The notes under the pieces: model-generated | The model's input: only the letters and a program-made list of their open reading frames with translations | Told to the model about the DNA's origin: nothing | Database searches by the model: none | Translations under genes and position numbers: made by a program | Assembly (NCBI GenBank): GCA_009739215.1 | Contig: VSJF01000004.1 | Coordinates: forward strand, 2,728,001-2,792,000 | From: Floccularia luteovirens | Taxonomy: Eukaryota; Basidiomycota; Agaricomycetes; Agaricales; Squamanitaceae | Length of the DNA stretch: 64,000 bases | Direction of reading: 5' to 3' | Part shown: one piece after another, positions 1 to 10,105 of the stretch | Numbering within the stretch: position 1 is the first letter of the stretch | How the letters are laid out: each line of letters opens with the position of its first letter

Positions 1-1148
1 AGACATAGTCTAAGCCTAACACGCATCAGAGAACATCCCCAACCAATCATAACACGAAGTGCAACATTTAGTAATTCTTATGCAATTGACTACCCAACTT
101 TCATATTGCAAAGCCCCAGATGCCACAAATGCCCTGCTCAATACTAGTGACAGCCAGGACATATGCCCCCATTCTTAATTCCTGTAGCACACTCTTCCAG
201 ATGCCACATAGCTTAATGAGGACCATGCAGCCTGCTGATGCCATCAACTATCAACTTTAGCTCACAAGCCCCTTGGCCACTGTGTTTCCTAAAATTAGCT
301 GGTAAAACCCCTATATCAGCACCATCACTTATCTGATCATTGGTCTTAATCAGGATTATCACGTGGATTTGCCTTTCGGACCAAGAAAACAGCACTCCTG
401 CTAATATTAGTGCACAGGATCATGACTACCTTGGTCACATGTGATGCAAGTGCACAGCAACACTTAGCCTTGCTGTGTTTCTGCAAGGCAGACCAGATGG
501 CCCTCCAGCATTGTTTAGCCTTTCTTTCTCTTTTGTGAGTTTCACAATTCTATAACCAGTATAGCATATATTCCTGGTGATGCCCCTTGCGATTTTTTTT
601 ACTGTTACCATTCATTAAATTTAGTATATTTCTCTGATTACTTAGTACTCTTTCCACAACGTCTATAGATATAAAAGATTGTAACTTAGATAGTGAAAGA
701 AACAAGTTTCTACCATCCCAATCAGTTAGCATCTAAAATCTAAAAACCACTCTCAACCTACTTATCCCTCATGCATCAAGCATACCCACACTCTGCAAGA
801 TAACATACTTGCGCATATCTAACTGTGCTTCTCTAACACAGACTTTGTCTGCATTCTTCCACACCTGCACACTACCACCACGCACTCTGTCATTTAATCC
901 ATAAGTCCACTCCTTAAATACAACCACCTAAGTTCTCAACAAGGAACTTTCTTCAGAATCAGCAGACAGACGTGCTGCTCCCCATTAGGCTTCTGAGCCT
1001 GCTCACACTTACCTTCTCTTCAGCACCAGGGAAATCTGACTGGCAACAACCAATCGTACCCTAACCTGGACACCCCCAATGATGAGACAAGTAAATGACA
1101 ATGCATAAACCCTAAACAGTAATAGATCTTAGAGACTTATGGCTTAGT
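1..1148. other. Repeat-like DNA without a recognisable gene
   Basis: No reading frame longer than about 60 codons is present and none resembles a family I know. A 17-bp stretch at 1123-1139 is the exact reverse complement of 2535-2551 inside the copia LTR downstream. This part is therefore probably built from old retrotransposon debris in the opposite orientation. I see no gene. Confidence 0.4.
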
Positions 1149-1604
1149 TGTTAAGAACTGACTTTGGGGTCAACTCCGTGAACTCGGAGTTAACTCCTGT
1201 CGGATGTTAGATGCAGCTTCAACGATGTCCGTTGCGCCCTGCCGACTTCCGATGTCTAATTTACAAACACCGAGGTCTGTGTCCGAAGACTGGAGTTGTT
1301 GCGGGAAGTGGACGGAAATTAGAGAGGAACAAGATTACGAGTCTTAGTTGATATTCAAACTACAGAACTGTGTACGTCTCTGTAGTTTAAGTACTGGCAA
1401 CAATGTGTGAATATCCCCGAGGGTGGTAATGCGGGGAGGTACATTAAAAGAGGACAAAGGAATGATAAAAAAAGGATAAGTGTTTGTTATAAGTGTTATA
1501 TAATACGGGGGACGTATGTCCAAGAAACAGAGAAGGATAAAAGGGTATAAAGTCCGAGGTAAGGTTTGGATGTCCAAGGTTTCGGAGGTGTTTGGATCCT
1601 AACA
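1149..1604. mobile_element. Possible solo LTR nested in a copia relic
   Basis: The segment begins TGTTA and ends TAACA, a perfect 5-bp inverted terminus of LTR type. It sits directly in front of the first recognisable codons of the copia RNase H domain, so it interrupts that reading frame. It contains a TATA-like run (ttatataatac) near 1497-1507. No matching 5-bp target duplication is visible (ttagt on the left, ctgat on the right). It may be one end of a recombined element rather than a clean insertion. It encodes nothing. Confidence 0.4.
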
Positions 1605-2050
1605 CTGATTCTGATTGGGCATCAGATAAAATATTGCATAAGTCCATACAGGTTTCTATATGATGCTAGCTAAAGACATCATCGCATGGCAAAGCTGTTG
1701 ACAAAAAACTATAGCATTAAGCTCCACTAAGGCCGAATATATGACAGGCTCTGACTGTTGTTGCCAACTTATGTGGATGTGAAATGTCTTTGATGAGATT
1801 GGTTTACCCTTTGTAAAACCAGTACCAATCTACATGGATAATCAGGGTGCAAACTTCATTGCATCCAATCCTGTCACCAAATGACATACAAAGCACATTG
1901 ACATCCATTACCATTATAAAAAAGAGTGTATCGAGAATAGAAAAGTCAAGGTATTCTTTGTTGAAGGCATAAACAATCTGGCAGATATGTTAACAAAACC
2001 TCTGTCTAACATTCTTTTTCATAAGTGCTGCACCCAACTACAGTTAGAGT
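1605..2050 (+). pseudogene. Ty1/copia retrotransposon RNase H domain, degenerate
   Basis: Translation across small frame changes gives the hallmark end of a copia polyprotein: TDSDWASD, then KTIALSSTKAEYM, then YMDNQGANFIASNP, HTKHIDIHYHY and NNLADMLTKPL. These are the conserved RNase H blocks that degrade the RNA strand of the replication hybrid. At least three in-frame stops and the loss of everything upstream (gag, protease, integrase, reverse transcriptase) show that the element is dead. The order RNase H, short spacer, purine-rich tract, LTR is that of a copia 3' end. Family identity is firm; activity is excluded. Confidence 0.85.
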
Positions 2051-2254
2051 AATTTGGTTGATGCCTCCCAAGAGTGAGAAGCACATAGTAGATCTATTGC
2101 AGATCATAAAAATGATGCTAATTCTCTGGCACTATTACTCTATTTAACTAGAGACACACTATTGAGATTGTTCTCTAGTTGCTGTCTCTGTTCCACTTAG
2201 ATACCAGAATGACATCCTTTAATGGACTCACACTGTGTACTAAGTGAGGGAATA

Positions 2255-2609
2255 TGTTGCGACAGCAACAATCACATGACTGATTACATAATTGATCATG
2301 TGATGGAGCACATGACTGATGACATGTCTCACACTTATATACTCTATAGCATGTGACTCTCATGAATATTCCACAACCTTCTACAAGATTCCATATATAG
2401 TCACATGATATGTTAGTGTATACATGCATGGACCATTACATAAAGGTGTACAAACATCAATTATGTATATAAGTAGAGCTACTGGACCTTATGTCCTTTG
2501 TCAAATTATATTCATAGTAGTCAGTACTAAGTTGTAAGTCTCTAAGATCTAAGTAAGCTCTAAGGTAAGAACAGTCCCCTCTACTGTGTAAATAGGGTGC
2601 TGCTCAACA
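2255..2609 (+). repeat. 3' LTR of the copia element
   Basis: It starts TGTTG and ends CAACA, a perfect 5-bp inverted terminus. A purine-rich tract (agtgaggga, 2243-2251) just upstream would prime plus-strand synthesis. Length 355 bp. It lies about 200 bp after the last RNase H codon. The 5' LTR is not in the window, so a paired target-site duplication cannot be tested. Confidence 0.75.
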
Positions 2610-2610
2610 C

Positions 2611-2640
2611 ACTATGGAGCACTCCATAGTGCTCCATAGT
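2611..2640. repeat. Perfect 30-nt palindrome at the LTR/Tc1 junction
   Basis: ACTATGGAGCACT, the 4-nt spacer CCAT, then the exact reverse complement of the first 13 nt. It begins 2 nt after the LTR terminus and ends where the Tc1-like coding relic begins. On the minus strand it would follow the transposase sequence, so it may be coding sequence of the old transposase that was rearranged when the retroelement inserted. Confidence 0.7.
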
Positions 2641-3027
2641 TGACCCAAGATTTGCTGATGTAGAGGACCTTTTTCACAACTCTTCTATGGTATTCTTTGC
2701 ATGTGAGAATATTTCGAACTATGCTAGTACTGATACCAGAGTGAGTTGCATTTGCAATCTCTGAGAAAGACTGACAACGTTTGTTGAGTGCTGTCTGACA
2801 ATAAGGCAGTCCTCTTGGGCTGTTGTCTTCTTTGGGCAGCTAGAGCAGTAGAGGTTTTCAGTACTTCTATGTTTTTGAAATTTGTTCAAGATATCTTGAG
2901 CTATTGTTGGTTTGAAGCCAAACTTTCTTGCAGCTTTGTGAATGCTTACACCTGCAAGGATAGCTCCAATGAGCTGGTTTTTCATAGCTTCACTATGCTG
3001 GACCCTTGAGGTCTTTGGGGGCACCAT
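2640..3027 (-). pseudogene. Tc1/mariner-type transposase, N-terminal fragment
   Basis: The minus-strand frame starting at 3027 gives a helix-turn-helix start of the Tc1 type (IGAILAGVSIHKAARKFG, then a second basic segment with PKKTTAQEDCLIVRQ). After a one-base shift near 2735 the similarity continues as RNILTCKEYHRRVVKKVLY, the end of the bipartite DNA-binding region. The DDE/D catalytic domain is missing: the sequence stops at the palindrome and LTR at about 2640. It is a truncated, frameshifted relic, cut most likely by the copia insertion. The family match rests on these motifs as remembered. Confidence 0.75.
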
Positions 3028-3379
3028 TGAGTATAGAAGTAATTGTTTATTATTGAACTACAGCTATCTCTACACAAAAGACCAACCAGACATGACACAG
3101 AAAAATCACATGGTGCATGGTCACTTTTTGTGACACCAAGTACATCACAACAATTATAACATGGACAAACAAAGAATTTGAAAAAAAAATGACTCTAAGA
3201 TGCATTGCTTTACCAGACAGGTCTCTGACTCCTGAAGCTGTGAGCATGATGCATGATGGCTGGGCAATAGTATGTAAGATGAATATATCTAGAAGTTTGA
3301 TCTGAGTGTTAGTGCAAACACACCTTTATGAAAGTGGCTTCACTTAGTGATAGTAACATATCTGTGTGACCACCACTGG
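3028..3379. other. Spacer upstream of the Tc1 relic, no gene seen
   Basis: Short frames on both strands do not resemble known proteins. If the transposase relic once had a terminal inverted repeat it should lie here, but its partner end is gone and I cannot identify it. Confidence 0.4.
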
Positions 3380-3433
3380 TATACATGTTCAAGTTCTGAG
3401 TCTGTAAGGAGTCAGTCTTATAACCAGGATTTT
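3380..3433. repeat. Relic of the left end of a MITE family
   Basis: The words ctgtaaggagtc, gtcttataacc and ggatt occur here in the same order and spacing as at 9058-9090 inside the intact MITE (ccgtaaggagtc, gtcttataacc, gggatt). The homology stops where the tandem array begins. It is best read as an old, truncated copy of the same element. Confidence 0.6.
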
Positions 3434-3440
3434 TTGTTCA

Positions 3441-3640
3441 TTTCAAGCTTGACGTGGGAAAATGTGCACATGATAATTGACACAGACATTTTGTGTTTGT
3501 TTCAAGCTTGATGTGGGAACTCTGCACATGATAATTGGCAAAGGCAGTTTTTGTTTGTTTCAAGCTTGATGTGAGAATTGTGCATGTGATAATTGGCATA
3601 CACATTTTATATTCATCTCAAGCTTGATGTGGGAAAAATG
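3441..3640. repeat. Tandem array of a 58/59-bp unit, about 3.4 copies
   Basis: The anchor TTTCAAGCTTGATGTG recurs at 3441, 3500, 3558 and (as TCTCAAGCTTG) 3616, giving periods of 59, 58 and 58 bp. Each unit also carries a gcacatgataattg block (gcatgtgataattg in the third). The copies differ by a few substitutions. It starts directly after the MITE relic, so it probably grew from the interior of such an element. Confidence 0.9.
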
Positions 3641-4640
3641 ATTCTGCTGAAGAAGTGTGTATGCCCTCAGACAATGTGCTGTTTACTATATATCAGGGAT
3701 GTAAGGCTATCTTTTCTGCATGACAAAACCTGCCATGGTTTATTGGGAAGAAGGTGAGGAAAAATTTTTTTTTTTTTTGTTTTTATTTTGAGAATGTTAG
3801 TTGAGTGGTTTTGACTTGTCTTCAAAACCATTAATTTTATATTGTATCTGGTACATTAGTGTAGAAAAGGTACAGATTGTGGAGAAGGGAGAGCAAAAGG
3901 CAGGAGGTTTGTTGTATAGGGAATATGTGTATATTAGAGAAGTAGGTACATTATAACATATGATAGTATTAGTGTATCAAGTAATGTAGGTGATTAGTTA
4001 GGGAATGTTTCATTGAATGAATGTCGATTTTAAAGAGAATGAGTGGACAGAAATACTCACATTTGGTATAGATCAAAAGAGGATGTTGAGGAGAACTTAT
4101 ATGCAAATTTGCGAAAGGTAGTGTCAAGAAATGCAGTCTGTAGAGTGTTTACATTGCAAAATTTGAATTGCACACTGCTTAAAAATACTTTGATGTGTGT
4201 TTTGATGCGATCAGAAAAGCTGTGCTTGATTTGATTTCACGTTATCATAGTGAGTGTGGTGAGTATTGCAACCATGGGAAAATGCATTTTAACCTTTGGA
4301 TTTCATGTTTTCTTCATTTCCTCTGTGATCCCTGCTATGTACATTATGGATCTGAGACACTTCTAGTTGATTGAAAGGTGTAGAATTTGATGCTAAAAGA
4401 TTTGGACAAGTTTTGGGTGAGAATGGTATATTTTCCTTCATGTCTTCGCATTTTTGACTGTCTTTTAGGAGATTTAAGTTGCTTTTGACAATTCTGATGT
4501 GTTTTTATGCTTGGATCACATTTCATCCTGACTATGACTTGGTTGAATTGGTAAGTTATTATGGCACTGCTGATATGTTTTCATGCAGGAAAAAATCAAT
4601 TTTAAAGCTCTGTTCACATATATAGTATTCCCTTGTTATC
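3641..4640. other. AT-rich stretch without a gene
   Basis: A poly-T run lies at about 3765-3778. Frames are short (at most 63 codons at 4043-4234) and show no family resemblance. Nothing functional was recognised. Confidence 0.4.
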
Positions 4641-4736
4641 ATTGTCATTCTTCCTTTATCTTAGAATACAAATAATATGATTTTAATGAGGCCTTATGTG
4701 CATTGCTTAGTCTCTTAACTAGCTGATCTATATCTT
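4641..4736. repeat. 96-bp direct repeat, copy A
   Basis: This matches 9480-9575 in the same orientation with a single visible mismatch (ctgatctaTatctt against ctgatctaCatctt). Sequence on either side of the two copies is unrelated. The two copies bracket the segment that holds the P450 gene and two inverted-repeat elements. Confidence 0.95.
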
Positions 4737-4779
4737 CATCAGGAAAATGTTCAGTATCTACATAGATCTTTTATACCTA

Positions 4780-4897
4780 TGTAGGTTTGGTAGGTTACTA
4801 GGTTGACCCTGGATATATAGGCATAGAGGTGCCTACATAGGCATGGTAGGCATCCTTGGTAGGTTCAGTAGGCATAGGCATAATAGGTTTGCTAGGT
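4780..4897. repeat. Low-complexity taggcat/taggt repeat
   Basis: Irregular reiteration of taggcat, taggt and their variants. The open frame read on the minus strand here (Pro/Thr/Met-rich) is a consequence of the repeat, not a gene. Confidence 0.7.
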
Positions 4898-5515
4898 ACG
4901 CAATCACTGATGCGCTGACGTAGATGTGTGAATGCAAGGTAATGAAAAGGGACAGCATATTGAAGATCCATAGATACGAGCATAGTTTCCGGGGAATTTG
5001 TCACCCAACTAATAAATCAAACTCTGATTGGTTTGTGCTGAGAAGCAGAAGAGGTCGTCCACGAGGTCGAGGTCGATTAATCCTTAGAGTTTCACCAGGA
5101 CTGTTACACAGACGGGTTGGCAACAACAATGAAGTAGATACTTGGATTACTGTTGTCAGCATCTTGTCGTAGCAAAGGTGGGTTGAATTCAAAAGTAAAA
5201 CAATTGAAGCTCGAACCCCGATTGAAGGACGTGTATATAAATCTGGCACTGCTTCACGGTGATAGATCTGCAGCCTTTGCCGGTCCACTGCAAGAGATTG
5301 CCGAAATGTCACCTTGGGTAATCACAACTTCTTATATTTAAGTGTTGGACACGGTATTTAAAAGCTGTCGTGTCGTACACAGGACTGGTGGTACATCGGA
5401 CTGAAGAATGTTTCTCGAGGTATTCACTTTTCAGTTCAACACTACAACATCTTCCGCACTTTACGCCTCTTCCATACGGACCCACAGTCCTCCCTTGCCA
5501 AATAGAATAGGTCAA
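4898..5515. other. Spacer downstream of the P450 gene
   Basis: A 103-codon minus-strand frame (5001-5312) overlaps two plus-strand frames of similar size. None resembles a known protein. This is the 3' flank of the P450 gene and probably holds its terminator, which I cannot pinpoint. Confidence 0.4.
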
Positions 5516-8057
5516 TCAGCATTTCAGCCAACCAGAAACTTCAAGTACCTTTACAAATATTGTCACGTGTACACCAGGCCACACCTTTTCCTTACCCTTC
5601 GAACCAGAGCAGCCTTTCCAACTTGCGGGAGGGAGTGTTTCTTGCGGTTGCGCATCTTGAGCTAAAGCGAACTTAGAGAACTGTTGCAAAAGTCTAACCA
5701 GGAAGAATGACGATTCATAGTACGCGAACTGGACCACAAAAACATGTCTCGTGAGTGAAAGTCCAATTCCATAGATAGAGAGAAACCACACCTGTTGGCC
5801 TAAACATATCCTGGGGCCGGCATTGAAAGGGAGGAAGATATATGGGTTAGGTGTGAGGTACTTGTGTACACGTTCATCGAGGAAACGATCGGGATCAAAT
5901 TCCTCAGCTGTAAGATAATATTGTTATTTAGCTTGAAAACAAAACAGGAGAACTCAATCACCGTCAGGTCCCCAGAGATCTGTACGGCGGTGCATCAGGA
6001 AGACGCTGTACAGGCAACTGCACGGAAGTCAGTTTGATTCTCTTATGACATTGGATGCGACACACTTGGTATTCGCGGGAATATATATCGGTTTCGAGCC
6101 TGGGGTTTTGGACGTCCACACACTGGGTTTGTTTGATATACTGATATACAACAATCAAAATTTCGGAAATGTCTGGCGTTGATATCAGAACGCACCGAAT
6201 ATTCAATGGCCTGGTGTGTACATTTGGTTATTCATTTTGGAAATCGGATATAAATTAGACATACACAGGGGGATACAATCTCAGTACCTCTGGATCAAAC
6301 GTTAACAAATTATCGAGTAGGCAATTCGACATAGACTCACCATTGATGAAAGCTCTCAGGTACTTCATCTCACGCAAGTCATCATAAGTGGGTCGATTAG
6401 TCGGTCCTACTCTGGTCAAGATCTCTTCTCGCAAACGTCGCGTTATTTCGGGGTGTTCAGCCATCATATACAAGGCAAATGTCAAGGTAGACGCTGTCTT
6501 TTAGGTGCCAAATCATGAGAAACTAATCGACCTATACTTCGTTAGACGTACCGTGTCCCGTCCAGCAACAAGGAGGTTCACAAGCTTTGGGAAGGAGTTA
6601 ACATATATCATGGCCGAATCCAAGGTAATCTATTTACCTCATCTTTAATGACAGTAGTGTCTGACAGATACGGTTAAAAATATACCATAGGATTAATGAA
6701 TGCAAATACCTTGAGTATTATTGATCAAATGATCTAGGAGATTTCCTGATTCCTCCTCATCAACAACCTTTCCTGCACTTTTCCTCGCAATGGCTTTTTC
6801 CAACACTGGGTCAATAAATTCATCTATAACCTTCCTGTGGGGCTTGATTTTATCAGACCAAAATTCTGTAAGCGGCCAGATTGGTCCATTTCGGAATCGC
6901 AAAGCGAGTTGATACTGGCTGGCGACGAATGCTTTAACAAACGCATTCGAAGGATGGTTCAAAAATTCAGGAGAGTTGGTAACCGGGGCATTTTCTGGGT
7001 AAGGCAATCCAGCAGAAATCGAGCAGACGTCGTGTCCGAAAAGGAATTCCGTGGCGGAGTCAAGCGTGAATCTAGAAACCAAATCCTGGATGTGTGTTAT
7101 GTTCACATATCTCGTCTATCAAGTCATAACAGCTTTACCTGGAAGTCGATCGGATAACCATCGGCGAGTCTATCCTTGGCTTGAATCAAAACGTCATCGG
7201 CATGTTTTCCAAATATTTCGAAATCGCTGATGCGTTCCCTGCTGAAAAATGGACGGGTGATCGACCTGTGGAATTTCCACATATCGCCTGTACATGCTCT
7301 CAGATGGGTATAATGTGGAAAGTGAATGGTTTAGATCATACCATCTGAATTGAAGACACCCGTGCCAAGTAGCGAGAAAAACTGGTCAAATGCAACCGGT
7401 CCTAACAAAGCTAAGAATTCAATTCCAATGTGTAAAAAACCTGGATCCCACCTCTGACAAAGCAGTCAAACTGGGTTGCAAGGATCGCCTTGTAATTGGT
7501 AATATAATGTATGAGTTGTTGTTCTAAATCTATCACCAGACCTTACTTTCACATGGTCAGGCTCGACAGTCACAATCTGTCATTGTTTATCAGTATCGAA
7601 GCATTGAAATATTTTGCACATGATTCACCATGTCCTCAGAGGGGAGTCGGAGTTCGTACGTGTTACCATATTGCTCACGCCAGTCATTGAACACATCAGC
7701 TGGCCTAGTATATCAGGATATTATCAAGTGCACTCTGATATAGTACTTACCCAGATATCCGGTTTTGAAGCTGGCGATGTTGGCTTTCAACAGCGCAAAG
7801 CCTGATGACTCTACGTGTGGTGCCTGCACTGCGCCCAAAGCTGCAGCATCATGTCGGTCACGGTATCGGTTGTACCGAAACCTGGCAAGGACGAGCATGG
7901 GTCTTGCCAACAGAGTAATTATGATTACTATCCATGTTGGAAAGTTTATACCAGCTTGCTGTTGCAATATTCTGCAAAGAACATATGCGGTAGTGGAGGT
8001 GATGACGAAGGGTGGAGAGCTTTTGGCGATATATCGCGGTCCAGGAGGTATTTCCAT
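5516..8057 (-). CDS. Cytochrome P450 monooxygenase, CYP63-like
   Basis: Membrane-bound heme monooxygenase expected to hydroxylate hydrophobic substrates at the endoplasmic reticulum. The first exon (7751-8057) begins [10 protein letters not shown] and has two hydrophobic segments. Splicing at GT-AG borders joins about 14 exons: DMWKFHR and RPFFSRERI (helix C region), [12 protein letters not shown], the I-helix AGRDT (about 6552-6566), EVLRLYPPV (ExxR, about 6275-6291), [27 protein letters not shown], and the heme-binding [12 protein letters not shown] with its cysteine ligand near 5797. The last exon runs [17 protein letters not shown] to a stop at 5516. Every signature needed for catalysis is present and I found splice sites for each junction, so the gene looks intact. 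Resemblance is closest to the CYP63 family of white-rot fungi, from memory. A reductase partner is not in the window. A fold-back repeat starts about 100 bp upstream and may occupy its promoter. Confidence 0.92.
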
Positions 8058-8160
8058 GTTGGTTAGTTAACAGGATTTGAAGATTGCGAACTAGAAAATC
8101 TGAGTTCCATGGCAGGTATAAATAAAAGTTCCGATGAATGGTGAAGCTGCCAGTATAGTA

Positions 8161-8876
8161 CTAAGTTAGTTGTCATCTATGTCTCGGCAACTCACATGTT
8201 GTGACTCTGTGACTCAATACCCAAAATATATAACTTATGGAAAGCTTTTTTTGAGGACTCGATATATCGAGTTTATGTGGGATATTTATAACTTTGATCA
8301 ATAGTAACCATTGGCGCAACATATTTTTACATTGATGAAAATTTGTAAGCGTATCGAATCAGCCAATCCCGAGTCGTCATAATATCAATAGTGACATTCA
8401 CTACGCATCGTTTCTGATGTTGCTGTTGATTATGGTTGCTTAGATAACCATATCCCGTGACGTTGCAAAATTATTGTATATTATAATACAGTTCTTTTAC
8501 CTTATCAAATCGATGATCAAGCAACATATACAGACTTTATCTACTTAAATTTGTCATTTAAGCATGTAATATTATAATATTTTCAATAATACATCATGGG
8601 ATATGGTTATCTAAGCAACCATAATCAACAGCAACATCAGAAACGATGCGTAGTGAATGTCGCTAATGCTCATATCATGAGTAATCAGATATATATGTGC
8701 GCCAATGGTTCCTTTTGATGAAGATTATAAATGATATCCTACATCAACTCGAAATATCGAGTCCTTAAAAAAAGCTTTCCATATATATTTTGGGTATTAA
8801 GTCACACAGAGTTACAACATGGATGACAGTGCACATGGTAACTCCATGGATATATTGCAATTCATAATCAACTTAG
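8161..8876. mobile_element. Fold-back (long inverted repeat) element
   Basis: The left arm (8161-8456) and right arm (8598-8876) are inverted copies. The inner 64 bp are perfectly complementary (8393-8456 with 8598-8661) around a 141-bp AT-rich spacer. Outer parts still match with small changes: tttttttgaggactcgata pairs with gagtccttaaaaaaagc, and caatacccaaaatatat with tattttgggtatt. There is no coding capacity. It resembles a non-autonomous DNA transposon of hairpin type; target-site duplications are not evident. Confidence 0.85.
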
Positions 8877-9001
8877 CTGCATGTGACCTGAGATACCTCA
8901 GTCATCTCAGTTATATATAGAAAAAGATTACTTGAGGTAGATGTATGTAATGAAGTTATTTAAGTCATATCATTCCTGCTACGTAAGTAGTGGGTTCTAT
9001 A

Positions 9002-9478
9002 GGCCACTAAATTTCACGTTTTCCATGAAATCGAATCCGTGGGAAAAAATGTTCCGAGTCCGTAAGGAGTCGGTCTTATAACCGGGATTCGAGTCCTTTT
9101 TCGTGGGATTTTTGATTTGTTTTTCGGAGCTCGGAATTCTCCGAAAAAATTCAAATCGAAAAAAGGCCTTTTTTTTTAACTATGCAAAAGAAGCTTAGGA
9201 GCTCCTTTTGCATGTTTTTGAGCTGTTTTTTCTACACTCGTTTTTTGATGTTGTTCACGTGAGGTTCATATTACCAAATACCATTACTAAATAATTTCAC
9301 GACAAATCTACTAATGAAAAACAGGTAAAAAAGACTCTGGGTGAAAAGGGGGGTTTCACGTCGAGGGTTTTTCCTTTCTTTTTTGATCATTTTCTTGGCC
9401 ATTTTTTGATCAAAACAAATCAAAAATCCCACGAAAAAGGACTCGAAAAACTGCCAAAAAAGGCTGCGTGAAACGCCC
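9002..9478. mobile_element. MITE with TA flanks and 33-bp internal inverted repeat
   Basis: The ends are GGCC...TTTCACG (left) and CGTGAAACGCCC (right), flanked on both sides by TA, as expected for Tc1/mariner-type insertion. Inside, 9091-9123 and 9412-9444 are perfect 33-bp inverted copies. The centre is rich in A and T runs and contains a short hairpin (atgcaaaag ... cttttgcat, 9182-9212). No protein is encoded. A truncated relative lies at 3380-3433. The right end abuts copy B of the 96-bp direct repeat. Confidence 0.8.
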
Positions 9479-9479
9479 T

Positions 9480-9575
9480 ATTGTCATTCTTCCTTTATCT
9501 TAGAATACAAATAATATGATTTTAATGAGGCCTTATGTGCATTGCTTAGTCTCTTAACTAGCTGATCTACATCTT
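9480..9575. repeat. 96-bp direct repeat, copy B
   Basis: Second copy of the block at 4641-4736, same orientation, one mismatch. It starts at the TA that flanks the MITE. The following sequence to about 9850 holds no recognisable gene. Confidence 0.95.
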
Positions 9576-9953
9576 AAGTATTATGCAATCCAACTATGAT
9601 ATGAATATCCAAATGAGGCAGTTCAAAGATGCTTATTTTCAAGATTAAAAAAACAACTGTATGTTTTGCTAAGTGTGTAACTAAAATTCTATGACCTAAA
9701 TACCATGCTATGAGTTTAGTAGATAATTGCGATATTCCAATAATGGACTCGGATATGCCATGCAGAGCAATGGCCCATACCCCCAAGTTGTACCACTCAT
9801 AAAAACGTCACGTGGTCAATCTCTTCATTAACCATGGTTAATTCTATAGCATATGGGCTACCAAGACATGGACCACAATCGACTACAGTATACATCCTCC
9901 CTTTACCTCCGGTTTTACATCTACTTCACTAGTCCCCCGTATCCACCAAACTA

Positions 9954-10105
9954 TTTCCTGTCTGATACCAAGATGGCATTTGCATTCGATAGGTTTTGTG
10001 TGTTGTCGAACGTTAATGCTTTGACTTTGAAAAGGTATTTCCAATCGACCAAATTATTCATAGCTGCTCCGAACATATGTCCACGTTGATCCTTATGTCG
10101 GAAAA
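9954..10105 (-). pseudogene. Rad4/XPC gene fragment 1, upstream of NLR copy 1
   Basis: The minus-strand frame reads KDQRGHMFGAAMNNLVDW, then a degraded segment ending LSNANAILVSDRK. The complete Rad4 gene at 62.4 kb has NQRGRMFETAMNNLVDWWAN followed by a block ending LLNTHAIPNPKR, so the two are homologous, and this piece lacks codons present in the full gene. It carries only the middle of the N-terminal exon series and cannot make a DNA repair protein. It is divergent to, and immediately upstream of, NLR copy 1. A matching fragment stands in the same relative place beside NLR copy 2. Confidence 0.8.

Noticed and set aside
3441..3640. CRISPR-like regular repeat spacing
   Set aside because: The units are repeated over their full length with no unique spacers, and the genome is eukaryotic; it is a minisatellite.
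5001..5312. 103-codon minus-strand frame downstream of the P450
   Set aside because: No family resemblance, opposed by equal-sized plus-strand frames, and no exon partners.
9060..9102. tRNA gene suggested by a B-box-like word and a hairpin
   Set aside because: No A box, acceptor stem or D arm can be found and the anticodon-type loop has the wrong length; it lies inside a MITE.
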